Source: Desmodesmus armatus (lineage: Eukaryota; Chlorophyta; Chlorophyceae; Sphaeropleales; Scenedesmaceae). Taken from it: a stretch of DNA of 64,000 bases. The notes beneath the pieces are model-generated. The model was not told where the DNA came from. It was given only the letters and a program-made list of their open reading frames with translations, and did no database searches. Shown piece after piece: positions 53,018-63,732 of this stretch. The stretch lies in NCBI GenBank assembly GCA_007449985.2, contig VIIQ02000144.1:1-64000 (forward strand). Reading direction: 5' to 3'. Positions within the stretch are counted from its first letter, which is position 1, and each line of letters starts with the position of its first letter. The position numbers were made by a program, and so were the translations under genes.

Positions 53018-56000
53018 ATGGACGGTGTGTTCATGTGTACAAGGGCAGCAACCATCACTAGGCCCTGGCGTGTTCACTGAGTCTCGTGCTGCTGCTCTGC
53101 CGCAGACCCTGGGCACAGCGGGGAGCTCTTGGTGCTCATGGTGGACACGGGGCTGCTGGGACCTCACGCTCCCGCGAACTTGAAAGCTGATCAGTTCTTG
53201 CAGCAGGTAGGCAACGTACAGCTAGGCAGCAGCACAACCACCCTAGGTGTCCAGACGTGCTGCACCAAGTCCTGCAGGTTCTCAGCTCTAGCTTATGTTT
53301 CTACGCATGCTGGCTCTCTGCAGCTTGGATTTTTGCATACAAATGCTAGGCTTGAACACCGAAGGACAACAAAACAAGCAGCTCCAAGCAGTGTCTTTTT
53401 TTATTGCTGGACAGCAGCCACGCAAGACAGCAACCAATTGACTGTCAGGGCAGCTTAGCATGCCTGTGCTGATAGCTCATCCACCAGCATGCTGACAGCA
53501 CAGCAGCTGTCAGCACACACAGCCACTTGTTCATGTGTGCTGGGCTTCACCCTGGTCTGCTGCTGTACCTTCCATGCACCTGTCCTGTCAGCACATACAG
53601 CAACATGTGCCGGACCTTACATGCACCTGTCCTGTCAGCACATACAGCAACTTGTGTTGGACCATCCATGCACCTGTCCTGTCAGCACACACAGCAACTT
53701 GTGCTGGACCATCCATGCACCTGTCCTGTCAGCACACACAGCAACTTGTGCTGGACCATCCATGCACCTGTCCTGTCAGCACACACAGCAACTTGTGCTG
53801 GACCATCCATGCACCTGTCCTGTCAGCACACACAGCAACTTTTGCTGGACCATCCATGCACCTGTCCTGTCAGCACATACAGCAACTTGTGCTGGACTTA
53901 CCCTGGTCTGCTGCTGTACCTTCCATGCACCTGTCCTGCAGCTGCTGATCTTCCTACGGGCCCATCAGCTCCTCAGTGAACACAACCACCAGTGTGTCAT
54001 GGCACTAACTACCAACAGCAGCCCTGTGCTGGTTACGCCAGACAGCTGCGGCGGCAACCAAGCAGCGATGGCGAGTCTGCTGTTGGAGCGGATGACACAC
54101 ATATTGGAGGTGCAGGCACAGCAAGCAGCAGGTGACTTCACCAGCAGCAGCAGTAGTAGCAGCATGAAGGCATGTCGAACATCATCTTTGATGCTTCGAG
54201 TCACTAGCAAATCCCCCGCACCTCCAAGAGCAGCAGCAGCAGCAGCTATCAGAATGCTGCCTAGCACGCCACAGCAGAAGCCAGAAGCTCCGCTTGTGCG
54301 TGTTTCCAAGCGCTTGGTGCTCTTGCAGCAGAGCTGGGATGCTGTAATAGGTTGGTGCAGCACAGCACAGAGCTGCACGCCAGATTTCACTTGCAAAGTC
54401 ACACACAAGCACTACCCTACACAGGTTGTGCAGATATATCAGCATGTGTGCACGTAGGTTTGCTTGCATCAACCTACCAACGTCTCCCTACTACCCTGCT
54501 GTCCCTTTCTGTCGGTGTACAGGAGACCCCGGCACCCAGCAACAGCACCCGCAGCCGCAGCCGCCAGCAGACCAACAGGAAGTGGCTCTATCAGCAGGCC
54601 TCTCACGGGCGCTATGTTATGTGCACCGCCATGCAGCACGCTACGGAGTCAGCGCGCGGCACAAGGCCAAACCCCGCCTGCTCGCAGTCATGTCTTCCTC
54701 CGAGTTGCCGCTCCAGTACATCCCCACCATGAATGCCATATTTGCAGCACAGGCGGCCAACATCGCCCTGGATGCGCTTGTGCTGGGCCAGGCTGACTCA
54801 GCGTTCCTGCAGCAGGCGACACACCTGACAGGCGGCCTGTACATGCGCGCTGCCGAACCTGCAGGTGGGTTGTTCTGTTCTCTTGAAGGGAGGAGGGGGG
54901 AAGTGGTCGCATGTCGGTGATCCTTGTAGTGCACGTTTGGGCGGCATATGACACCAACTGCCCTGTGGCGTGCTAGATATCAATCTGGTGATCGTACAGT
55001 TTGAGCACCAGCCCTGGATGCGCTTGTGCTGGGACCTGCTGAACTCAGCATTCCTGCAGCAGGCGACACACCTCACAGGCGGCCTGTACATGCGGGCTGC
55101 CGAGCCTTCAGGTGGGTTATTATTTTCTTGGGAGGAATGAGGGGCGGAGGAGGGAGCGAAGGAGCGACCTGGGACGCACTTGCTGTCTGAAAGCGCTGCT
55201 AGCCAACTGCGCACCCCTCTGCTGTTTTGGTTGTCTCTTCCTGTTTTGTGCTCTTGTTCAACTTGCAGGGATGCTGTAGTACCTGCTTGGCGCCTTCTCA
55301 GCCCACACCCAGCCCACACACACACTCACCTTCTCCTCAGTCTGCTCTGAGATTTAAGGTCCGTCTGTCTGCCTATTGGTCACTGCAGAGAGTGCTGAGA
55401 GGTACTTGCACCCTTGCCGACGGCTGAAATCTGTGCCTGGAATGCGGCGGCACTTGCCATCCTTAGCGATTTCTGCCATACATCATGTTTTTGTGCTTTG
55501 GTTCAACATGCAGGGATGCTGGAGTACCTGCTGGGTGCCTTCTCAGCCCAGACACAGTCCACACACACTCACACTCCCCCCAGTCTGCTTTGAGGAAGGA
55601 GGCGGCACTTGCCGTCCTGATCGTTTTCAGCCCTTTACAGTGTTTTGTGCGTTTGTTCAACATGCAGGGATGCTGGAGTACCTGCTGGACGCCTTCTCAG
55701 CACAGTGCTTAGGGTTTAGGCCCTCACACTCCCTTCCCCTCAGTCTGCTTTGCTTGAGATCCATGGACTGTCCTTCTGCGTGTTTGTCACTGCAGAGACT
55801 GCTGAAAGGTACCTGCACCCTTGCCGACGGCTGAAATTTGTGTCTGGAATGCGGCGGCACTTGCCATCCTGATTGTTTACAGCCCTTCATCCTGCTTTGT
55901 GCTGTTCAAACACGCAGGGATGCTTGAGTACCTGCTAGGCGCCTTCTCAGCAGACACCAGCACTCGGGAGTCCCTCAGCATCAGCAGCAGCAGCCAAGTG

Positions 56001-56183
56001 GTGGACTACCGAGCCTCCTGCTTCTGCCACAAGCAGATCATAGACACTGGCTACATCTGCTCGGTGTGCCTGTCTATATTCTGCAAGCTGAACATGAAGG
56101 CGACGTCGTGTCCGACATGTGGGGCGCCTTTCAAGAAGAAGGGGGCGGAGGGAGCAGCAGCAGCAAAGCAGGGGGGAAGCTAG
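53018..56183 (+). CDS. TFB4: TFIIH subunit TFB4 / p34 (GTF2H3)
   Basis: Core TFIIH subunit for transcription initiation and nucleotide-excision repair. Model: 53018-53024 (tentative 7-nt first exon, MD+G), 53106-53206, 53942-54350, 54523-54864, 55918-56183, in phase to 374 residues. GELLVLMVDTG begins the vWA-like fold, and FLRAHQLLSEHNHQCVMAL follows. ALCYVHR, YIPTMNAIFAAQ and GGLYMRA are strongly TFB4-like. The C-terminal zinc-binding domain has DYRASCFCHKQIIDTGYICS, then VCLSIFCKLN and CPTCGAPFKKK. A Ser/Ala-rich insert of ~90 residues lies in the middle. Exon 1 is the weakest part: the start is chosen because it gives MDDPGHSGELL in phase. Intron 2 holds a minisatellite. Exons 4 and 5 have truncated copies around them. 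Confidence 0.92.
53549..53940 (+). repeat. 47-bp minisatellite in TFB4 intron 2
   Basis: About seven near-identical 47-bp units (each starting CATGCACCTGTCCTGTCAGC) run from ~53573 to ~53901. They are flanked on both sides by the same CCCTGGTCTGCTGCTGTACC segment. Since 47 is not a multiple of three, all three forward phases stay open, giving false long frames. The array ends directly at the exon 3 acceptor. Confidence 0.95.
54990..55115 (+). repeat. Truncated copy of the 3' end of TFB4 exon 4
   Basis: About 110 bp encoding FLQQATHLTGGLYMRAAEP plus donor recur ~250 bp downstream with an interruption near the start. Confidence 0.9.
55255..55710 (+). repeat. Three truncated copies of the 5' end of TFB4 exon 5
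   Basis: Copies at ~55262-55300, ~55508-55548 and ~55662-55702 each carry acceptor plus a variant of GMLEYLLGAFSA and part of the preceding intron. One (55262) has a stop. The true exon begins at 55918. Confidence 0.9.
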
Positions 56184-57160
56184 GGCTGTGGCATGTACGG
56201 CAGGTTGGGTCTGTCTGTATCTGCGCATGCGTTGTGCGCTTGTGAATGTCTGTCTATATTCTGCAACCGCTATGTCATGTCCGACATGCGGAGCGCCTTT
56301 CGAGAAGCAGGCGGCGGAGGGAGCAGCAGCAGCAGCAAGGCAGGGGGGAAGCTAGGGTTGTGGGCTGCACAGAAGGCTGAGTATGTCTGTATCTGTGTGC
56401 ATCCTCTGTGTGCCTGTCTATATTCTGCAAGCTGAACAAGGCAACGTCGTGTCCGACATGTGGGGCGCCCTTCAAGAAGAAAGGGGGCGGAGGGAGCAGC
56501 AGCAGCAAGGCATGGGGGGAGCTAGGGTTGTGTGGTGCATGGAAGGCTTGCGTATGTTGGTGGCCGCGCATGGCTTGTGTGCGTGTCTGTATGTCTGTCT
56601 GTAATCCGCAACCGCCACGAATCGTGTCGGACATGTAGGCCCACATCCCTCGGGGTACCGTTCAAAAAGAAGGGGGCACCGGGGAACTATCGTTGTAGAT
56701 TGCACAGCAGGTTGACTATGTCACTGCTGCACAATTGCTGTGTTGCTTGTTGCTTGTACTCTGCAAGCTTGATATGGCGGTCAGTGTCTGTCTAACATGT
56801 GGGTTTCTCCGCCTCGTTTGCTGGTGGTGGTGTATGTGGAGAGGCAACAACTGTAACAGCCAGTTGCGCCGGCAATGCCAAGTGGTGGTTGAGCCCATGC
56901 CGTGCGTATCACCTTGCATCTGTAGGCCTGGTTACATTGAACAAGCATCCACAACCACATCGTCTAGTCACAACTGTATAAAGTCAAGCTGATAGCAGCA
57001 GCCTCATTGGATGGCGTCAGCAATGTGTGTCAGCAAGGGTCAAGCATCAAACATCGGATATGTCACTGCTGAACTGTAGCGATGCAGTTTGATAGGGTGC
57101 ATACATTGCTGACGATGAAAACCTACAAACACATCTCAAGCCTGTCAACACCAAACGACC
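56184..57160 (+). repeat. Tandem decayed copies of the TFB4 zinc-finger end
   Basis: Downstream of the stop, the end of exon 5 (LSIFCK..., TSCPTCGAPFKKK, poly-Ser/Ala tail) is repeated about four times with decreasing similarity at ~56245-56365, ~56405-56535, ~56590-56690 and ~56745-56815. None is connected to a gene, so this is non-coding tail duplication. The rest to 57160 shows nothing supported. Confidence 0.85.
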
Positions 57161-59029
57161 CTATGTCGATCCCTCAGCCTCTGCTGCTGCTGTTGCTGAG
57201 GATGTGGCAGCTGCTACTGCTGCTGCTGTTTCTGAGGATGTGGCGGCTGCAAGCGCCTTGCACACCGACTTATGCTGCTTCCAGTGGGCCTTCTGACACC
57301 CCCGGCAACAATAACGGGCCACCAGACATCCAGCACAGATGCAGCTGCGCCCTGACACTGCCTCAAATTCTGTGCGCCCTGCCATGCTGCCGCTGCTGCT
57401 GCTGCTGCTGCTGACATTGCAGCAGCTAGGGTTGTTGCAGGCATAGGGCACTGCTAGAGTGTTGAGCATCATGCCAAGGGCCTGAAACTCCTGCGCTGCC
57501 TGCACCAGTGTCCCCACAGCTGTTGTAGCATCAGCTGCCTGGCCACACCGCCCAGCACGGCCAGCACAGCTTCAACCCTGTGAGCTACCTCCTGCCCTGG
57601 ATACCCAGCAACCGCTAGCTCCGCCGCCCTACTACCTCCCTCGAAGATACCCTCGCCTTCAAACATACCCCCGTCCTGCAGAAACTGCTTTAGGGACAGG
57701 AACAGCAGCTGGATCGGTGCTTCTGCGTCAAAGAGGAGGGTGATGGGGTACGCTGGAGACAGCCCCAGGGCTTCTGCTGCCGCCCCACGAGGCAGTGCTG
57801 GTGCCAGCTGCTGCAGCTGCATCAGCTGCTGCCCAAGTGCTACTGCCGGCCTGCTCAACTGCAGCTGCTGCAGCCCAGCTGCCCAGAACAGACAGCAACG
57901 GCCTAGCAGCACCAGCCACATGAGCCCACCGACCAGCTTCTCCCTGCACTCGCTGTCCTTCTGCTGAATGCACTCAGATACCGACATCGGCTCTTCTTCT
58001 GACAACAACTCTGGATTGCTGCGCAGAACAGCTGCAGTACCTCGACTAATGTCACTCTCATATGCCGCATGATGCCAGAGCAGGGAGCTACACATCCCAA
58101 GCTGCAAGCAGCAGACCGTCTGATGGCATCACCTGGCTGCTGCCCCGTCCCCAGTGCATTGCACACCTTGAGCAGCGTGCATCCCAGGCTGAATAGGTGC
58201 TGCTGCCAGGCAGTGCTCTTTGCTGCCGGTCCCTGCCTTCACGGCAGCGCCGCGAAGGAACTGCCCACACTCTAGAAAGCCGTGGGGCAATGCCTCTAAC
58301 ACCTGAGCTGTTGCTGGCGCCAGAAAGATCCCCGGGGTGATGCACCCGCTGGGTCTGGCACGCAAGAGCCGCTCTATTGCTGTACAGACCGCTGTGCTGT
58401 GAGTGGCCAGCAGGCTAGATGAGAGCTGCTCGTCGTCTGGCTGGAGAGAGAAGGTGTAAGACATGCTGGACATACACTGGACGACTCGTGCACCTGCCTC
58501 GTAAGCTCCCAAGAATGCATCGCCAGCTCCTCCTCCTGCTGCTGCTGCTCCACTCGCCTGACCTGTGGGTGCTGCTGCAGCCTTGCTGGAGCTGCCGGCA
58601 GCACCGGAGCTGCTGCTGCTGCTGCTGCTGCTGGCGCCGCCGCGTCGGGCGCCAGCAACTTGCGGCGGGGCGTTACCAGGAGCCGCTGTCTGCTGCCCAC
58701 TGGCGGCATCGAGCCGTTTCTGAATTTGCAACAGCAGCCGCAGCAGCACGGGCCATACGGCATCCACCCAGGGGCAAAGCAACTGCTGTACTGCTGGTTG
58801 CAGCGGCTTGCTGTCACTTGGAGGGCCTTTGGAGCCTGTGCTGGCCTCCACAACAGCTCCCATCGCAAAAGCTGCACCGTCTGCACACTGCCCTGCCAAC
58901 ACTGTGAGTCCTCCTGCCTCTTTCTTGGTGCTCATTGTGAGATACTGCTCTGCAGCGGACAGCAGCACCTGTAGCAATAGCAGCAACTACTCTGGCAGCT
59001 GCAGCTGAGTGGTGCGCAAACCCAAAGGC

Positions 59030-59064
<35 letters not shown>

Positions 59065-61171
59065 TGACTGCATGTCGTGAAGGTCGCTGCAATGGAGCTG
59101 CAAGCGTAAGGTGTTGGCAGCACCACGCAGTGCAGAGCCGAATAGGCTGCTTGCTGGAGTGTTGCGCTGGGTCGCAAAAGCAGCAGCAGCCCAGGACGCA
59201 GTGTGCATGCTGACGCCGGTAGCCAAGAAGCATAGGTCAGCAGCTGCATCGGCAGACTGCGTGAGCTTGCTGCTGATCCATGCAAACTGCCCAGCAGCAA
59301 TCTGCTGCTTGACCTTTGCAGCGGCAGCAGCTGCCATGGCCTTGCTGCTGCTCTGGCTGCTGCTGCTGTTCCCGTCTTGCCTCTTAGTGCCACTGCTGCT
59401 GCTGGTGCCCCTGCTGCTGCTAGAAGCACTGCTGCTGGCGGCAGGGCTGACAGCTTGAGGCAGCAGGGAGTGACAGTGTGCCACAAATGTCAGCATGGAC
59501 ATGGCTTCTGTAAGGCCTGGAGACTGCAGCAGCTGCCGGGCACTGGCGCTGCAACTGGCGGGCATGCCGTCAACCTGTGATGCACATCCGGATGGCAGCA
59601 ACAGACGATATGTCAGCAGAAAAATGGGGTGGACGCCCATGGTGGTGGGCCACCGTTTTAAACGTGAGCGGCTCACACACATGGATCGGTCAGCACAGAG
59701 CAAGCCAGGCCCTACTAGGGCCTAGTCACTAGGCCCTGTTACGCTGGTTCAATGGTTGTGGCTGTTTGTAGTTTGTTGTGGCTGTTGGTGGGTGTAGCAG
59801 CATTTTCCTGTGGACTGTTGCCAACCGTTGACCAGTGGCAGCACTACTAATGCACTAAACATCACTACTGTACAGTACATGGCTGCAATATTTGCACCCT
59901 GTCATGCATCCTGTGTCGTCACACCCTCTCTGCCAGTGGCAGAAACTGCGCTAATGATGCCGCATGCATTCGCATGCACTGTTGACGCCTGGCAACTGGG
60001 ACATCACACACGAGGGATTGCTGTTTGTTGGCTGCAGGCTGTCACTGAGTAGCCTGGTATATTGTACATTGGCAACATTGAACGCCGCTTATGACATTCC
60101 TAAGGGATGCCAGGCTATGCTCCAGTAAAAACACCCCACCAACCCATGGAACTTCCATGAATTGAATGCTGAAGAGTGCAAAATAATGCTATGCCAAGGA
60201 CATCCGCCAACCCACCTTTGTCACTGATTGCTGCAGGAGCGGGTGGCCCGGGACGTCCAGCAATGACATCACCGCCGTTGCCGCTGTCTTATCATACGTC
60301 AATGTCCGCAGCGCCTCGCTGTCCGCAGGCCAGTAGCCACTGTTGACACCCGCAGGTGGCGCGTCTGCGTACGTGTTTGCTGCTTGAAGCACCGCCAGGG
60401 GTAGGGTGAACATAGCTTGCAGGAGTCTGACCTCAGCAGCCCCAGAGGGTCTGCCCAGCATCCAAACTAGGGGAGCTGTCTGCATGAGCTGCTCTGACAG
60501 CATCAGCAGCTGCTGAGTGGGGCCTCCTGCTGCTGCTGTGCTGGCCCCCCGCAGCAGCTTGCAAGCAGTAGCAGCAGCGGTTATAAAATGCTGTGGGACG
60601 CCACTGTCCTGCAGCTGCTTGCCGATGCTGCGTGCCAGCGCAGTCGTAGGTGTTGCCTGCGGCTGCAGGGTCGGACTGATGGACAGATCATCGTCTCTGA
60701 GGCCGCTTGCTGGTGCTGCTGCCATGAGAAAAGCCCACAGAGCTTTGTAAGCTATGAAGACTGCTTCCAGGCAGCTTTCAGAAACGCTGGGGATGGGGCT
60801 CTCTGCTGGGGTGAGGTCAATGCTGCTGATGAATGCGCCTAGCTTCTTTGGCAGCTGTGGGAGGGGCAGGCAGTTGGCAGCAATGGTGACAGTTGTAAAA
60901 GTGTGATGTTAGCAAGGTATAAGTCGGTTGATGAAAACTTGCTGCAACAAGGTATGGGCAGGGAGATGACAACAGCGTTACATACCAGCAGCTCATTCAC
61001 CAACTGCTTCCACACTGAGCGAGGCCAGATGGGTTGCTCCTTTTGAAACTTTAGGATGGTGCATAACTTCGTATCAACGGCCAAGATCCTGCTGTGATCG
61101 CGCTGGTTGGCACGCAGCTGCTGAAGACTGGGCAGAAGCTCCTGATACAGCAAGATAGCCTGGTGAGGCAT
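57161..61171 (-). CDS. Large MYND zinc-finger protein, frame-interrupted in this sequence
   Basis: Minus-strand exons: 61171-60986, 60854-60216, 59574-58167 (interrupted) and 58101-57161. The ~900-residue N-terminal part is Leu/Ala-rich, helical, with Ser and Gln runs and no recognised domain. The C-terminus is a MYND zinc finger: YACNNPSCCN, then CICAGCLVARYCCRGCQKAHW and HKSVC, a protein-interaction module. Three anomalies: an in-frame TAG at 58987-58989, a frame change near 58190-58215 before STAWQQHLFSLGC, and a change near 57538-57546 where one extra base would read VAQAADATTAVGTL. Either sequencing errors are present, small introns are missed, or the gene is a pseudogene. No function beyond partner binding is inferable. 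Confidence 0.75.
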
Positions 61172-61843
61172 GGTGTCACGGGAGAGCGGATCGTCGCGAC
61201 GTTCTGAACGTCGTGATTGCTACGGTAACCAGCAGCAACATAGGGTACCAAATCGCCAAACGAGGGTGATTCGTCACGCGCGTCATCGACCGTTGGGCGA
61301 AGGAGGGTACACTGTTAAACCCGCAACTGATTGTCTGGCTGAAAATAAGTATTCTCAGCAACATGGCAGTATGTATACGTCGATGTGTTTTGCAGGCTGC
61401 ACGTCTGGTGCTGTATATGATGTTGGTGTGTGGGTCGGCACAACTGGTGTGAATGTATACATTCACACCATGCCTACGTAGGCAGCAAATTGACAGGCTG
61501 GCATACTATCGTACGGAGCATGCGGGGGAGCAAGCCTGTTGGCAAGCAAGCCTGTTAACAAAGCCGTTACAAGGCGCTAGGCAGACAGCCGCTGCATGCT
61601 GTAGAGACACACAGTGCCGCAGAGACACACACGCCTGGAGGTCCCCTCCCCGGCTGCATTCCCAGCAGCATGATGATGGCAGTATGCATACGTCAATGCG
61701 CTTGCCATCCTGTAGGTTACTTTCCGCTCTTGATGTTGGCGTCTAGGTCGGCACAGCTGGTATGAATGTGGGTCAGCAAACTGACAGGCTGCCATAATAT
61801 CGTACAGAGCATCATGGTGGGGAGCAAGCCTGTTACAAAGCCT
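61172..61843 (-). repeat. Two tandem copies of the SET gene 3' end
   Basis: Sequence of the final SET exon and its flank (GCGCTAGGCA..., CCCCTCCCCGGCTGCATTCC, CATACGTCAA) occurs at ~61850-61960 (true), ~61575-61720, and in weaker form ~61350-61490. Downstream of the stop these are non-coding. The MYND promoter must lie in the first few hundred bases of this interval. Confidence 0.8.
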
Positions 61844-63732
61844 CTATAAGGCGCTAGGCAAATAACCGCTGCATGCTGCTGTGCCGCACTGACACACACG
61901 CCTAGAGGCCCCCTCCCCGGCTGCATTCCCAGCAGCATGACAGTATGCATACGTCAACTCTTCGCCGGCCTGTATGTCCCTTGCTGCAAAGAGCGCAACA
62001 CGTGGAAGCATGTAGCCCTTCATCGATACGAGGATGGCTTCCAAGTTGCCGCCATCACAACTGCACAGCAACAGGGGCAGCCAACTAAGGCAGTGCATCA
62101 AAAAGCTGTGCTCCATGCTTCACATCACAAGAATATTGTTTGATGACAAGAACCCCTTATTCTTTTCCAGCGCTGTTGCAGGCGATGCTATTAATGAGCA
62201 GCAAAGGAAGGTACAACGCCATGTGCAGAAGATTTCCAGTAGTGCACCCCTGGTAGCATTTATCCCACAGGGCCCCACAAGGAACATCGTACATGGTGTG
62301 CCACAACAAAACTAGTGTTGACTGCTTGGAACAAACGCGCCTCAGCATTAAGCATCACTAGGACAGCAGCCTTACCTGTGGTTCATGAAACGAGCTATGT
62401 TTCCTTCCAGTGTGGCATCGATGCAGCACAGCAGGCTGCTGTTGTGGGAAGGCAGCTGGAGTCGCACAATCTGTCAGGGCAGCAAAAACAGCATTACAAA
62501 ATAGGCAGGAGTGGCAGCAGCAGCCGTCTGAGCGAACATGTGGCATGGTGATGCTGACTTCTGATACACTGCACAAGCCGCAACAAATCTTACACACAAT
62601 CAAGACGCACGTGCTGTGCGAAAGGGTGCACCAGCCGTGACGCTTTGCAACAACGTCAGCATGGCGTGCCCCTTCCAACACTCTGCTGCCCCCGCTGCGC
62701 CTTCTAACGCGCATGTCCCTGAAAAGCATTGCTTCCCATTGCTCTGCCTCCGCTGACCTGACCGCCCAGAGTGCAATGGGCCATTGCAGACACATGCCAA
62801 TCCAATCCCTGGCACCCAATGTCAAGATTACTGCCCAGCGTTGAAAGTATCCACTCGTAACATCCCCTGGGGCCACGATCCTCCTTCAAAACACACTGGT
62901 GACTTCAGCCTCCTTACCAGCAGTGCATGGCAATTATCAGGATCTCGGTTATAAGCTGATAGCCTCTTCCTTACCCCTGCTGCTGTCACATACTGTGTAT
63001 CATACTGTGATGTACTGTAACGTGCTGTGGCCCACCCTACAGTACCTTACTGTCACAGTGGGGCGCCACATACGGTACTGCGGAACCCCATGTCTGCAGG
63101 CTTACCAGCAGTGCATGGCCTTTGTCGGGGTCGAGGTCATAAGCTGCTAGCCTCTTCCTTGCCTCTGCTGCCGTCACATACTCCCCCACATATTGACACA
63201 CAAAGGAGCCTTGGGGATCGCCTGAGCAGCAAACACACACCAGCCCTGGAGCAAAGCAGCACAGTCAGCAACAGCCCAAGGCTCACTGAGTGCATGTCAG
63301 CCGGAGATGCACACATGTACATGTACACGTGTGTATGCATGTAGACATGTATCAAACATGCATCAAGGTTGTGGTTGCTGTTGATGATTAGCCATGGCCA
63401 CATTCTGCATTGGCAGCTGGATGGACCCAAACTGTTGTTGAAGGTGTATCTGATGCTGCTACATCCAAGCATACTACATCCCAGCAATACTATCAGCCAA
63501 TGGAGCAGCAGCAACACCTGCACATGTGCATAGGAGGCAGGCACAGCTGCTGCATGAGCGCCCCCCCCCCTCCCCGTGGGCAGCAACATGCACACACCTT
63601 GGCATCGCTCCAATTGAGAGTGACTCTCACGGCTAGGCCCTGTTGCGTGGTTCTGGCAGGGCAATCTGGCCCGCAGGAGCAAGCTGGCCCACACTCCAGC
63701 AATCGCACCACACCAGATTCTCTGCCGTAATC
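61844..63732 (-). CDS. SUV39/SUVH-type SET-domain histone methyltransferase, 5' end unresolved
   Basis: Protein-lysine methyltransferase, probably acting on histone H3. Exons on the minus strand: 63732-63598 (pre-SET: ECGPACSCGPDC), 63245-63106 (SET start: GWCVFAAQAIPK, then FVCQYVGEYVTAAEARKRL), 62470-62376 (CIDATLEGNIARFMNH) and 62060-61844 (SCDGGN, RDIQAGEELTYAYC, post-SET CQCGTAACSGYLP). NHSC is formed across the intron. Exon 63245-63106 is 140 nt where phase on both sides requires 141: one G is missing in the run near 63208-63212, where AAGGCTCC should read as AAGGGCTCC. So the sequence has an error or the allele is broken. Upstream exons (possibly one ending near 63936 before GTGAGT) continue towards or beyond the window edge. 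Confidence 0.85.
62905..62995 (-). repeat. Truncated copy of the 3' end of the SET N-terminal exon
   Basis: The bases for YVTAAEARKRLAAYDLDPDK with the donor (true exon 63106-63170) recur in decayed form ~190 bp downstream. Confidence 0.8.

Noticed and set aside
53573..53901. CRISPR-like regular array
   Set aside because: The whole 47-bp unit is conserved, with no variable spacers, and the context is a eukaryotic intron. It is a minisatellite.
53489..54457. Apparent 322-residue Cys/His-rich protein
   Set aside because: Its first 150 residues are the 47-bp minisatellite read through. The real coding part is TFB4 exon 3 (53942-54350).
58987..58989. TAG reassigned as a sense codon
   Set aside because: The GlyRS, kinase, permease, TFB4, SET and methyltransferase frames contain no internal TAG, and TAG ends several of the genes.
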